From IMG/VR virus record IMGVR_UViG_3300023501_000034, positions 1-29,255 of that record: 29,255 bases of DNA, one strand, 5' to 3'. This DNA is from a virus. The position numbers and the translations under genes are program-made. Each line of letters starts with the position of its first letter. The first letter of the stretch is position 1. Below are positions 20,321 through 28,762 of this stretch, piece after piece. The notes under the pieces were generated by a model. That model was not told where the DNA came from and searched no databases. It saw only the letters and a list, made by a program, of their open reading frames with translations.

Positions 20321-21751
20321 TTAAAGCCCCAATTCATCCATACGTTTTTCCCAAGCATCAAATTGATCATCCGTTAAAGCACCAACATCAATTTCATTTA
20401 GTTCCGCAGCCAACATAGTAGTGAAATCATAATTTGTTCCAGACTGCCTTAGCTCTGCTTCTTGGCGTTCACGTTCTTCTTGTTCTTGTCTCTGAAGTCT
20501 TAACCAATCACCTACTGTCTTATCTCCATCTGACAAATATACTGCTTGCCCTGTAAGATATTCTGACAATTTTTGCTGTGCATCTATTTTACGATCTAAC
20601 CAATCAGCCAATGCTTCTTCTTGTAAATTTGTGGGTAGTGCTGTATTCAAAGCAAGGCTAAGTTCACCTTGGCTAAGAGCGCCAAATGTTACAGACCCCA
20701 CAACATCTAAGCCAAGACTACTTCTGACATTTTGAAGCTCAATGGTAGACGATCTCCAACTTGGCAACAAACTTTCAATAACACCAGTATTTGCCCCTTC
20801 TTCAACGACCAATCTTCTTGCTTCATTAAGATTTGCAATATTTGTTCTAATTTGTCCGACTTTTTCAAACGCATTTAAAGCAGTATTCACGCCAATAACA
20901 CCAGCACGTCTTGCACCTGATCTTTCACCTTGCAATTGTGTGCCGCGATCTTGCGCTTCTTTAATCGCTTCGGCTGCGTCATCACCTGTTAATTCTACTC
21001 CATCTGATGATCTTACAACTTTTACGGTTCCATCTTTTCCAGCAAATACAACTATGCCACCAGTAATTATTTCAGTGGATTTAGCTTCAAAGCCACCACC
21101 GTCAGTACCATCGCTCCAACCTTCTGGCGGGACTGCTGTCCATCCAGCGGCCTCAAAGTCATCAACATCAGTTTGATTTTTAACAACAGCAGCGGGAAGG
21201 CCAGTTTTATAAAACTTTCGCTCTTTGAATGTGCTGCCTGTTCCAGTTGTCTTATCAACACTTTTAAATCTCGCGCCTTGGTTTTGCAAATCGGCAAAGC
21301 CTTTGGCTGTTAAGAAGTCACGATACGCTGTCTGATAAGCTCCAGTTGGTTGTCCTTTGTCATCCAAGACTGGAATTTCAATCATGTATTCTTTCGGATC
21401 GCGGTATGTCGCCGCCTTCGGCTTCAGCGTTGGCGCAAGGCTAAACGCCGTAGAGGCTACTTTCTGGTCTCTGTCGCGCTTCTCTTTCTTTTTGGCAGTC
21501 AGGTAGTCAAGCGGCACAAGGCCAGCCCCAACAGCCGACCCAAACAATGTGGAACCCGGCTGTGATGCCTGCTTGCCCATTTCCAGAAAGTATCGCAGGG
21601 AAGCCTCCCAAGGATTGGCCTCCTCAACAGGGGCATACATGGCGCTGGCTGCGTCAAAGGCTTTCTGCGCTCCAGCCTTACTGCCAGAAAGCATTCCCAA
21701 TGCACCCATCATTTTGTCAAATTCAGTAGTGTCGCTTGCGCCCAGTGCCAT
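20321..21751 (-). CDS. Virion protein, probable internal/ejection protein
   Basis: 476 residues. The N-terminus (1-90) is helical with Gly/Ala segments. The middle (110-240) is beta-rich (EYMIEIPVLDDKGQPTGAY, GWTAVPPEGWSDG). Residues 290-400 form a helical module with VIESLLPSWRSSTIELQN, GLDVVGSVTFGALSQGEL and NTALPTNLQEEALADWL, a pattern I recall from structural proteins of marine podovirus-like phages. The C-terminus is highly charged (RLQRQEQEERERQEAELR) and then acidic. The start at 21751 has AAAGGG upstream. Role in ejection or the internal core is inferred from position. Confidence 0.65.
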   Translation of the reverse strand: MALGASDTTEFDKMMGALGMLSGSKAGAQKAFDAASAMYAPVEEANPWEASLRYFLEMGKQASQPGSTLFGSAVGAGLVPLDYLTAKKKEKRDRDQKVASTAFSLAPTLKPKAATYRDPKEYMIEIPVLDDKGQPTGAYQTAYRDFLTAKGFADLQNQGARFKSVDKTTGTGSTFKERKFYKTGLPAAVVKNQTDVDDFEAAGWTAVPPEGWSDGTDGGGFEAKSTEIITGGIVVFAGKDGTVKVVRSSDGVELTGDDAAEAIKEAQDRGTQLQGERSGARRAGVIGVNTALNAFEKVGQIRTNIANLNEARRLVVEEGANTGVIESLLPSWRSSTIELQNVRSSLGLDVVGSVTFGALSQGELSLALNTALPTNLQEEALADWLDRKIDAQQKLSEYLTGQAVYLSDGDKTVGDWLRLQRQEQEERERQEAELRQSGTNYDFTTMLAAELNEIDVGALTDDQFDAWEKRMDELGL

Positions 21752-21763
21752 GCTTTAGCCCTT

Positions 21764-22765
21764 TTAATTTGTTGGGTTCATCAATTTATACGCGCTGTAC
21801 AGGCTACCCAGACCGCTAAGTGTCTGGCCGTACACCGAGGGATCAGCCGACATCTGTGTGCCTGTCTGATAGCCTCTTGACGCCTTAGAGTACGGCGTTT
21901 GGGCCAACGCACCCAGAGCAAAGTTGAGCTGCTCTGCTGGATACTCCCGCTGATCCAAATAATCAGCATAGGCCAAGTCAAGCGCCCGTTGATCAAGCAG
22001 GCGTGTGGCCTCGCCAGATGTAATGAGACCCTGCGCCGTTTGCGCCTGCAAGTCAGCCGCCAGTGTGCCAGCCGATCCGTATGCATCCATTTGGCCGCGC
22101 CGTGACGCCTCATCAGTTTCGTAGCCAGTTCGCATAGCGTTTTCTGCGCTAAACCTGTTAGCACGTTCCGTGTCAAAGCGACCAGCGGCAAAGTCTAAGC
22201 CTTCGCGGCCTGCCCTCGCTCTGAGGTCTCCAGCGGCCTGTGCGCCCTCTCCAGCCGCCGTGCCTTCCATTATGCCCAGACGTGAGCCGAAGGCACCACC
22301 GCCTCTTGCAGCACGGCTTCTAGCATCGTTTTGAGAGCGAATGGTCTGCTCTTCAATTTCGCGCACCGCAGGGTCCATCGCGCCTTGGTAGATGTCCATA
22401 AACGGCTGCGCCGTGTCCATGCTAAATGGATCGCCCATAAGCTCTTCGCGTGTTGCGGCGTCATAGCCTTGGCCCAACGTGTCAGCCACGCCCTCGTATT
22501 TATCCAGATACGGCTGAAAGGTTTCGTCCATAGAGCCAAGCATTCCCATGCCCTCGCGCTCTTGGTCGGTCAGCTTGCTGTTATCATCGCCATATGTCGC
22601 AATGCGATCACCCGAATATGTTGGATAGTCTGACGCTGCTATTTCGGAGGCTTTTTCAAATAATGATCGCCCAGCGGAGGATACCCACGATGGAACTTCA
22701 TCTGCGCTGTATGTATCAGATGAGCTTGGTAGCTCCGAATATGATGGTGTGCAGAAACTGCCCAT
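21764..22765 (-). CDS. Virion protein, possible gp7-like ejection protein
   Basis: 333 residues. Low hydrophobicity, with Ser/Asp/Tyr-rich N-terminus and a middle rich in Arg, Ala and Gly (DARSRAARGGGAFGSRLGIM). Helices with RAREG/RFDTERANRF-type repeats follow. The 'S/N-x-A-x-x-G-G-G-A-F-G-S-R' segment occurs in DNA-transfer (P22 gp7-like) and related ejection proteins as I recall. The order of three such genes in a row matches the three ejection proteins of P22-like phages, but sequence identity is not claimed. The TAA stop of the GNAT gene abuts its start. Confidence 0.6.
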   Translation of the reverse strand: MGSFCTPSYSELPSSSDTYSADEVPSWVSSAGRSLFEKASEIAASDYPTYSGDRIATYGDDNSKLTDQEREGMGMLGSMDETFQPYLDKYEGVADTLGQGYDAATREELMGDPFSMDTAQPFMDIYQGAMDPAVREIEEQTIRSQNDARSRAARGGGAFGSRLGIMEGTAAGEGAQAAGDLRARAGREGLDFAAGRFDTERANRFSAENAMRTGYETDEASRRGQMDAYGSAGTLAADLQAQTAQGLITSGEATRLLDQRALDLAYADYLDQREYPAEQLNFALGALAQTPYSKASRGYQTGTQMSADPSVYGQTLSGLGSLYSAYKLMNPTN

Positions 22766-23203
22766 TTAAGCCTCCGTAAACAGTGAGCCGACTTTGGTCA
22801 GACCAAGCCGCTCGTAAAAATTATCTTTGCGATCTACATCGCCAGAATAGACGTGACCTAACTTGACTGGCACTCCAGACTCTTGTCCGATTTTCATAAA
22901 TTTCTTAATTAATCGGGTGGCAATCGTCGATTTTCTGTGTTGGCGATAAACGAAAAACCAGTTGTCAGCCAGATACTTTTTGTCGCTCCACCAGTCGGTC
23001 ATTTCTGCGCCACCAATTGAGCCAATAATTCTGCCGTCTATTTCAGCCACCAACACAACGCCATCGTGAATGGCGCGGCTGATTGCTGCGATCAGCTTGT
23101 CAGATCGGATTGGCGACACATCGTGTATTGTTTCAGAATGCATGACGTGCAGCATTCCGTATAGTGCGGATATATCCAGAGGTGTCGCCGTTCTGATCAT
23201 CAT
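22766..23203 (-). CDS. GNAT-family N-acetyltransferase
   Basis: 145 residues with the GNAT fold in order: RTATPLDISALYGML (first strand and helix), VVLVAEIDGRIIGSIGGAEM (central strands), WFFVYRQHRKSTIATRLIKK (motif A, acetyl-CoA pyrophosphate loop in the R/Q-x-x-R/K-x-S/G form) and DNFYERLGLTKVG near the end. It transfers acetyl from acetyl-CoA to an amine of unknown identity. It sits between virion genes and overlaps neither by more than one base. Acetyltransferases occur in structural blocks of marine phages; acting on a virion or host protein is speculation. Confidence 0.85.
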   Translation of the reverse strand: MMIRTATPLDISALYGMLHVMHSETIHDVSPIRSDKLIAAISRAIHDGVVLVAEIDGRIIGSIGGAEMTDWWSDKKYLADNWFFVYRQHRKSTIATRLIKKFMKIGQESGVPVKLGHVYSGDVDRKDNFYERLGLTKVGSLFTEA

Positions 23204-23535
23204 TAGCCCATGCCGCCCAGTGCGCCCATTTGCTCTGGCGCGGCCTCAGAAGCCATCTGACGGGGCATAGGGGCTTGTCCACCGCCTGCGCCACCCTCTA
23301 TCGCCGCGATAAGTTCCGCAAGCTCTGGAAGCAGCTTCATAAGCACTTGCGCCACCTCTGGGCTGATAACGCTGTCGAGCATTGCAAGCTCCTGCTCAGA
23401 CATTGATCCAAGACGCTGAACAAGAGCAGCCGCGATTTCTGGCGATGCTTGGCCCATGTCTTTTTGTGGGCGTTTTTCCTGCCGCATATTAGCGCCACGC
23501 ATTTCGGGCATTTCGGGCATTTGATCAGGTTCCAT
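23203..23535 (-). CDS. Small Met/Pro-rich virion-operon protein
   Basis: 110 residues. N-terminus is Met/Pro/Glu-rich (MEPDQMPEMPEMRG), then a helical middle (EIAAALVQRLGSMSEQELAML, SPEVAQVLMKLLPELAELI) and a Gly/Met-rich end. Likely a small helical structural or assembly protein. Coupled to both neighbours (TAATG and one-base overlap). No family recognised. Confidence 0.6.
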   Translation of the reverse strand: MEPDQMPEMPEMRGANMRQEKRPQKDMGQASPEIAAALVQRLGSMSEQELAMLDSVISPEVAQVLMKLLPELAELIAAIEGGAGGGQAPMPRQMASEAAPEQMGALGGMG

Positions 23536-24638
23536 TATATTTCCTTCGCTTGATATAGAACAGACCAGTCAGTTTTTTGGCAGAAGAAGCCAACCGACCA
23601 GCAAATTGGTTCCAGAATTTTTCGATAAATCTTGCCCAGATAGTCGGGCTTGTCGCGCTTTCCATAGATAAATGCGATTTCGTTGGCTCTGTGTTGTGCT
23701 AGGTGCCGCCACATCTTGACGCCTTTGCCCTTACGCATTTGCTTTACAACGTGTACGGCCCATACGTGATATCCATTGACGTGCTGTGGCGTCAGGTGGT
23801 CTCTGGTAAAGCGGTAGTCCAGCAATACGTCCTGCCTGCTCATAACGCCCTGCCGCTGCAGTTCGTTGCAGATCACACGGCCACCAATAGCGCCACCAAT
23901 AAATCCACCAATACCGGGCATAATCATGTTGCCAATTGCAGCACCAACGCCAGCCTTTACGCCGCCCTTTGCTGCATCGCCCACGCTTTCCCCCGCTAAA
24001 AGACCACCAATGGCCCGACCAGCGCCGTAGCCATAGCCTACGTTTGGCCCTACTGCTTTAGGAGCCTTTGCCCCGCCAAACATTGATTTACCCGCTGCGG
24101 TGAAAGATTCACCGCGACCTAATCCTTCTATGAGTTTAACGCCTTTACTTGCTGGGCTTCCCAACATAAAGCGCCCAACTCTACCGCCAATCATCCCGCC
24201 CAATTCGCCAGCCGCTGCGATCTTCATTGGCCCCATGTCAGTTGATTGTGCATTTGCAGTGCGTGGCGAGGCCATCATTGGTTCGCCGTTAAGAGTTGTG
24301 CCACCAAAGTCTGGCACAGTGGAAAACGTGCGGGTGCCTGTTTGGACAGGCTTTACAAATTCATACATTGGCATGGCGGCAGTGCCGTAAACGTCTTGAA
24401 GGCGCAAGCCTTGAGCAAGAGTGGGGGCTGGCTGGGACTGCATCTGGTAGACATCGACTGTCTCCATACCGTCCTCCGCTGGCAATGCCCCTAGATTGCC
24501 ATAGGGGTCTGGGAGAGCAATCCCACGCTCATCTGTCAGGGCGATGCCAAATGCCCCTAGATTGCCATAGGGGTCTGGGAGAGCAATCCCACGCTCATCT
24601 GTCAGGGCGATGCCATTTGCGTCATACTGAACTGCCAT
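23535..24638 (-). CDS. Glycine-zipper virion protein with duplicated N-terminus
   Basis: 367 residues in three parts. Residues 9-52 contain two identical 22-residue units with the core GIALTDERGIALPDPYG, the product of a perfect 66-bp tandem duplication. Residues 145-255 are Gly/Ala-rich with glycine-zipper segments (GAGRAIGGLLAGESVG, MIMPGIGGFIGGAIGG) able to insert into or cross membranes. Residues 256-367 form a distinct Trp/His/Cys domain (CNELQRQGVMSRQDVLLDYR, NGYHVWAVHVVKQM) that I recall as a C-terminal module in structural proteins of marine phages. A membrane-active ejection or tail-tip role is plausible. The gene lies between the beta-rich small protein and the Met/Pro-rich protein. 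Confidence 0.65.
   Translation of the reverse strand: MAVQYDANGIALTDERGIALPDPYGNLGAFGIALTDERGIALPDPYGNLGALPAEDGMETVDVYQMQSQPAPTLAQGLRLQDVYGTAAMPMYEFVKPVQTGTRTFSTVPDFGGTTLNGEPMMASPRTANAQSTDMGPMKIAAAGELGGMIGGRVGRFMLGSPASKGVKLIEGLGRGESFTAAGKSMFGGAKAPKAVGPNVGYGYGAGRAIGGLLAGESVGDAAKGGVKAGVGAAIGNMIMPGIGGFIGGAIGGRVICNELQRQGVMSRQDVLLDYRFTRDHLTPQHVNGYHVWAVHVVKQMRKGKGVKMWRHLAQHRANEIAFIYGKRDKPDYLGKIYRKILEPICWSVGFFCQKTDWSVLYQAKEI
24484..24615 (-). repeat. Perfect 66-bp tandem duplication (in frame)
   Basis: Copies at 24484-24549 and 24550-24615 are identical base for base. Each encodes 22 residues and each contains the inverted repeat CCCCTA...TAGGGG. Within one unit GIAL-x-D occurs twice, so it is a repeat inside a repeat. 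Identity at silent sites means the event is recent or is maintained by recombination. Confidence 0.95.
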
Positions 24639-24967
24639 CAGGTTATCTCCAATAGTGAGGCCACAACGTGGAGCCGATTTCCATTTGCCGCCGTGACTTT
24701 AAGTATTTCGCCCTCCTGCACAGTGAGGGGCTGCGTTAAAAGCTCTACCGTTGTATTAGCACCTATTGCTTTCGTTTTGAAGAGGCTAAAAATAGCAGGC
24801 GATGCGGCGGCGTCTGTCAGCGTCACCGTGAGCGTATCTGCATTGCCGCTGTCCTCCGATACTAAGATCGACTTCACCAAGGCAGTTGTTGCGCTGGGCG
24901 CGGTGTACAAGACGGTCACGCCCGTTCCCGTCAGATCAACTTTTGCATTTTTATATTTATTAGACAT
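24638..24967 (-). CDS. Small beta-sandwich-like virion protein
   Basis: 109 residues, almost all beta-strand and Thr/Ala/Val-rich (VDLTGTGVTVLYTAPSATTA, DTLTVTLTDAAA, VELLTQPLTVQEGEILKVTA). This kind of short immunoglobulin-like or jelly-roll protein recurs in structural blocks of cyanophages and marine podoviruses as a decoration or tail accessory. Specific function unknown. The start follows the TAG of the previous gene by one base. Confidence 0.7.
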   Translation of the reverse strand: MSNKYKNAKVDLTGTGVTVLYTAPSATTALVKSILVSEDSGNADTLTVTLTDAAASPAIFSLFKTKAIGANTTVELLTQPLTVQEGEILKVTAANGNRLHVVASLLEIT

Positions 24968-25153
24968 CTAAGAAATAAACCACGCTGTTGCTTCGGCCTG
25001 TTGTACCGCCGTGTTTAAGCTGGAAGAATTGGCAAAATATGTCGCCTGTTTTTCAAGCTCTAGAGTGCTGGTGAGACGCGCCATGTATCCCTGCTGATAT
25101 TGTGCGGGTGGCGATGGCAGGCGCAAGACTGCGAGGGGTGCGGTTCCACTCAT
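24968..25153 (-). CDS. Small protein next to gp10-like gene, unknown function
   Basis: 61 residues. Pro-rich beginning (VLRLPSPPAQYQQGYM), then a helical part (LTSTLELEKQATYFANSS). ATGA overlap with the gp10-like gene. The ribosome binding site is weak, so it depends on coupling. Perhaps a small tail or head-completion component given its place. No family recognised. Confidence 0.55.
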   Translation of the reverse strand: MSGTAPLAVLRLPSPPAQYQQGYMARLTSTLELEKQATYFANSSSLNTAVQQAEATAWFIS

Positions 25154-27066
25154 CTCAGGCCAGCCATTTTTGTATCAATCCGCAAGTCGCCAAGCTGCCA
25201 CTCATCCTGAGTGCCTGTGCTTTGGAACTTCAACGCAATCTGGCGACCCTTGACGCGAGTGCTGATTTTTTCGGTTGTCGATGTAATGTTAAACGGCCCC
25301 TTCACAGTTTCAGCGCCATTGGGGTATTTTCGTGTATTCATAAACAGCGATAAATTGCTGTTCGCGCCCATTGTTGCGTCAGGAATAACGCGATCCACCA
25401 TGTACAGATTTTCGCCTTCGGCTGTAATTTCACGGGGCGATGCCTCAATGAAACAATTCATAGCCGCGCCATCGTCACTTGTGCCTGTCTCTTGATTGTA
25501 TAGGAAACCCTCTGAAGAAAATGCAAATGGCTTTTCCCGCGCCCCAAACGCATCGTTCCACACAGTTCGATCCATTTCTCCAACCGCCCACGCCTGCTCA
25601 TTGTAGTTGTATGTGACGTATGCATCTGGCTCTGGATTGTCTGTATCTGTCGCTGTGCTTTGATCTGACACATAAAACCAAATAATTTCGCTAAACTCTA
25701 CATTATGTCCGACCACAGTTTTACCGATAAAGGCCGTCTGCATACGGTCAAAGACAAAATGTTTTAGTGGACATGGAATTTCTTTAACCACACCGTCATA
25801 AACGTAAAACGACTTTGGCCCCATCCAGAACGCATTGCCATCGATTGCAATCATGGAGTTTATCCCCACGGCTCCAACCCCAGTCGCAAGTAGTCTAAAC
25901 GAAAATATAAACGGATCACCCACAAATGTCATCCCATAGACAGCCTCATCCGTACTGATGATTGTCTCTTCGCGGCTGTTGATCATTGCAACAATTTTTG
26001 TGCCAACCTCTAATCTTTGATCGCCAGCAGTATTTAGTGTGGTGGGCGCAAACTTGGCAAATTCTTCCTGCGATGACCAGCGAACCAACATTGGGTCAAA
26101 CGGCCCAGAGCTACCATTGGTTTCATATTTGCTTGCCCCAGCCACAATAAAGTGTCGGTCTGGAAACGATACCGTACTTATTCTGGCTACTTCTGGGACG
26201 CTTGCAGCGTTGGCTATGCTGGAAACCAATACGGCCCTCGTTGCCACGCCAGCAGACGTGTCCCAATAATAAATTTTTCCATTTCTCAAAGTGGCAATAA
26301 CATCATTGTCCCAAATATTTATGCTCCACGAAGAGTTCTCAAGGTGTATTGTTGTGTCAGCCACGGTTCTGGTCTCGTTCCAACCTAACAAACTCCAACC
26401 ACCAACGCCCCAGCCAAGGGCAGGCACAGAGCTTTGTATCCCAAGGTTTTCGGCCTCTCCAATTAAATATTTTATATCAATTGTGGTGCCGCCGCCTGTC
26501 GCCGTGCTGCTTGCCGCAGTCGGAGATACAATTGTGTATGTGTTGGCATCAACGAGTGTGGCTTGATAGCCAGACATTCTATTGAGCGTGTCGGCTGGAA
26601 TGCCGCCTGTCGCCGTTGCAGAATTAATTACAACAAAGTCGCCTGTTTTTACGCCGTGACCGTTATCCGTGACAGTAATTTCTGTGCTGCCGTTTGCTGT
26701 GGTGATCGGGTTCGTGAGGTTTGAAGTTGTTTTCCGCAGCGGCGTGATGTCGTACAGCGCGTTATTCTCAATGATATACAAATGATTGCTTGTGCCAACC
26801 GCGATCCTGTCAATGCCATCCGTTACGCCGCGCCACGATGACATTTGCCTGCATATGCCAGATATCGATGTCTCAGTGCTGTTAGGATCGCCGTCTGGAT
26901 CAATCGAATAAATTGCGCTCTTTTGCCAGCCGCCAAATTTTTCTGGGTATCCGTTTACAAATCTCACCAGTTGGCTGTCCACCCAAAACGGGCCGTTCTT
27001 GCCAGCAGAATACTCTGTGGTGTCCTTGACGATGCCAGCGTTGTATTTCAGCAATTGCAGTGACAT
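25150..27066 (-). CDS. P22 gp10-like head-completion/tail hub protein
   Basis: 638 residues, beta-rich and repetitive in the way of a beta-propeller. It opens MSLQLLKYNAGIVKDTTEYS, then FVNGYPEKFGGWQKS, a signature I associate with the phage stabilisation protein family (P22 gp10). Blades include RIAVGTSNHLYIIENNALYD, FIVAGASKYETNGSSG, IISTDEAVYGMTFVGDPFIF and AFWMGPKSFYVYDGVVKEI. The protein would close the portal channel and join the tail needle or fibres. An insert (about residues 120-190) looks like an immunoglobulin-like domain (NGSTEITVTDNGHGVKTGDF). The ribosome binding site GGAGAATAAG is good. The assignment is family-level and moderately sure. Confidence 0.65.
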   Translation of the reverse strand: MSLQLLKYNAGIVKDTTEYSAGKNGPFWVDSQLVRFVNGYPEKFGGWQKSAIYSIDPDGDPNSTETSISGICRQMSSWRGVTDGIDRIAVGTSNHLYIIENNALYDITPLRKTTSNLTNPITTANGSTEITVTDNGHGVKTGDFVVINSATATGGIPADTLNRMSGYQATLVDANTYTIVSPTAASSTATGGGTTIDIKYLIGEAENLGIQSSVPALGWGVGGWSLLGWNETRTVADTTIHLENSSWSINIWDNDVIATLRNGKIYYWDTSAGVATRAVLVSSIANAASVPEVARISTVSFPDRHFIVAGASKYETNGSSGPFDPMLVRWSSQEEFAKFAPTTLNTAGDQRLEVGTKIVAMINSREETIISTDEAVYGMTFVGDPFIFSFRLLATGVGAVGINSMIAIDGNAFWMGPKSFYVYDGVVKEIPCPLKHFVFDRMQTAFIGKTVVGHNVEFSEIIWFYVSDQSTATDTDNPEPDAYVTYNYNEQAWAVGEMDRTVWNDAFGAREKPFAFSSEGFLYNQETGTSDDGAAMNCFIEASPREITAEGENLYMVDRVIPDATMGANSNLSLFMNTRKYPNGAETVKGPFNITSTTEKISTRVKGRQIALKFQSTGTQDEWQLGDLRIDTKMAGLR

Positions 27067-27067
27067 C

Positions 27068-27892
27068 TTATTCTCCGATCAAGGCAGCATAAGTCTTAGG
27101 GCCGACTATCCCATCTTCAGTCAAGTCATTTCTTTTCTGCCAATCCATGACAGCCGCCTTGGTCATTAGCCCAAAGACGCCGTCAGCGTCCAGATTGAGC
27201 GCCCCCTGCACTTTAGTGACCTCTGGGCCTCTAGAGCCAACCTTGAGCAGCACAGGGGCTGTCTGGGGCTTGTATGATCCATCTAGTATAGACATTGCGC
27301 GGTGGTAGTGATGCTCCCGATCAGACAGGCCATTATAGCCGCCGTTTACCCGCTTGGTCGCGCCCTTAATGTCGCCGTTGTCAGAGTATTTATTTAGACC
27401 GTTTAAATTCCAGAACCAACAGGCGCTTTCAAGTGCGCCGTCCTTCGTGCCTAAATATTTAATTGTCGCATCTTTGTCCTTGCCTATTGCCTCTGCGAAT
27501 AAACAATAGTTGTGCGCTCCAGTAAGCTGGATGACGCCACGCCCTCTGTGCATCCAGCCTTCTCCGCTAGATGTATCGCCATTACCCATACGATCAGCAT
27601 AGACCACATTAGCGATGCGCTCACTATCGCGGTGATACAGCGATGCGTCACGTCCTGCGTTTTTGAAGTATTTCGGGAATACTGCATTCAAGCCCTTTTC
27701 TGAATAATTCAGATTTTCTTCCAACACCGTAAAATTTAGGCTCTCATGCCCACACTGAGCGATAAACATTGCAATGCGTTGTGGCGTGTTGATCTGGTAC
27801 TTGGCAAGAATTTCTTTGAGAGGCGTCTCCCACGCCTTCCAGTTTTTGTTGCCATGCAGTAGCTGCTCAATTTGACCAGAAGATAATATCAT
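27068..27892 (-). CDS. GH19 endolysin with C-terminal peptidoglycan-binding domain
   Basis: 274 residues. Residues 1-200 are a glycoside hydrolase family 19 (chitinase-like) lysozyme. The region FIAQCGHESLNFTVLEENLNY carries the catalytic Glu E50 and a second acid at E58/E59, and GRGVIQLTGAHNY is the conserved substrate loop. Residues 212-272 form a PG_binding_1 repeat (VGSRGPEVTKVQGALN, DGVFGLMTKAAVMDWQKRN, DGIVGPKTYAAL). It cuts the glycan chain of murein at the end of infection. No signal peptide, so it needs a holin, and holin-type genes lie just upstream. The start at 27892 has GCAGGAAAA upstream. Confidence 0.93.
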   Translation of the reverse strand: MILSSGQIEQLLHGNKNWKAWETPLKEILAKYQINTPQRIAMFIAQCGHESLNFTVLEENLNYSEKGLNAVFPKYFKNAGRDASLYHRDSERIANVVYADRMGNGDTSSGEGWMHRGRGVIQLTGAHNYCLFAEAIGKDKDATIKYLGTKDGALESACWFWNLNGLNKYSDNGDIKGATKRVNGGYNGLSDREHHYHRAMSILDGSYKPQTAPVLLKVGSRGPEVTKVQGALNLDADGVFGLMTKAAVMDWQKRNDLTEDGIVGPKTYAALIGE

Positions 27893-28347
27893 TTTTTTCC
27901 TGCGTATTTACTGATTGCCCGATTTCCAAACCAGAACGCTAAAACTGCGCTCATAAGCCCAGCGGTTTCTTGATCCCACATAAGCTCAACAGCCTCTGTC
28001 CACTCTCCACCAGACTGCCCGACCTTAACCATAATCACCACTTTGGTCGCTACGAACAGTCCGAAAAAGGCATAAGTAATGACAGGACGCACAGAACCCC
28101 GAAGAGCGTTGATAAAGCCTCCAGCGTCAATAGATCGGTCATGTTCATACAAGCCTTTCGTTTCTTCGATGTCAGCTTGCTTATCTAGCTCAACCAGTTT
28201 CATTTCAGAACGCTTTTGGGCAAGCTCTGTCTCGATTTGCATCATTTCGATGCGGTGCTTCTGTTGTTGGTTGGCTTTGAAATAACCCAAAACCTCTGGC
28301 AGAAAAGATGACCCGAAGCCCAGCAGACTTCCCAATAAAGCCATCAT
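27889..28347 (-). CDS. Three-helix holin of GTA type
   Basis: 152 residues. The N-terminal hydrophobic segment (LLGSLLGFGSSFLPEVLGYF) is followed by a charged helix (QQQKHRIEMMQIETELAQKR). Two further hydrophobic helices are VRPVITYAFFGLFVATKVVI and, after a short loop, LMSAVLAFWFGNRAI. This plan matches the GTA_holin_3TM family (PF11351), found in gene-transfer agents and phages of alphaproteobacteria. It should form the lethal membrane hole that lets the endolysin out. ATGA coupling with the gene before, and a 4-base overlap with the endolysin gene. Start is at the first of two adjacent ATG codons. Confidence 0.85.
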   Translation of the reverse strand: MMALLGSLLGFGSSFLPEVLGYFKANQQQKHRIEMMQIETELAQKRSEMKLVELDKQADIEETKGLYEHDRSIDAGGFINALRGSVRPVITYAFFGLFVATKVVIMVKVGQSGGEWTEAVELMWDQETAGLMSAVLAFWFGNRAISKYAGKK

Positions 28348-28553
28348 GGCTTTTCACCATTGATGAAGATGCCAAAGCAGCCCGTCAAAGCACCCATACA
28401 GACACTGACAAGCCCTGCTTGGGCGTTGGTGACAAGATCGGGTGGAATGGACATGAACCAGTGGACTGATTGATATGTAAGCACCGTGACAGCCAACATC
28501 ATTAATCTCGGTAATATTTTGAGTTTATCAAACGTCTCTGGTGTCATATTCAT
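28344..28553 (-). CDS. Small two-helix membrane protein, possible holin partner
   Basis: 69 residues with two hydrophobic segments: LPRLMMLAVTVLTYQSVHWF and AGLVSVCMGALTGCFGIFI. The linker is short (MSIPPDLVTNAQ), so both ends probably face the same side. Such proteins often sit next to a holin and may be a second holin or antiholin. That role is inferred from position and shape. Confidence 0.65.
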   Translation of the reverse strand: MNMTPETFDKLKILPRLMMLAVTVLTYQSVHWFMSIPPDLVTNAQAGLVSVCMGALTGCFGIFINGEKP

Positions 28554-28557
28554 TTCA

Positions 28558-28755
28558 TCACCCCATTTTAGTTAGCACCGCCAAGAGCATTAAGATAATT
28601 GCCGCACTGGCACCGATCATAATTGCCTCTAAACGCTTCACCCTCGTAAACAACTCTTTGTGCTGTATGGTCACCTCCGTGCGTAAGGACGCAAAGGTAA
28701 CATTTAGATCATCAATTCTGCTGTGTGCAGAGGCCACTGTGCGCTTATCCATCAT
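28558..28755 (-). CDS. XhlA-like coiled-coil membrane protein
   Basis: 65 residues. Heptad-patterned helix (IDDLNVTFASLRTEVTIQHK, LFTRVKRLEAI) followed by one C-terminal membrane helix (MIGASAAIILMLLAVLTKMG). This is the plan of hemolysin XhlA-like proteins that cooperate with holins. It forms the third membrane protein in the lysis cassette. Two adjacent ATG codons (28755, 28752) are possible starts; TAGGTG lies upstream of both. Confidence 0.65.
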   Translation of the reverse strand: MMDKRTVASAHSRIDDLNVTFASLRTEVTIQHKELFTRVKRLEAIMIGASAAIILMLLAVLTKMG

Positions 28756-28762
28756 TACACCT

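Noticed and set aside
20742-21176. 144-codon plus-strand frame opposite the 476-residue virion gene
   Set aside because: Ser/Thr/Pro-rich reverse translation, no ribosome binding site, no neighbour on that strand.
24484-24615. Template/variable repeat pair of a diversity-generating retroelement
   Set aside because: The copies are identical and adjacent, show no adenine-directed changes, and no reverse transcriptase gene is present.
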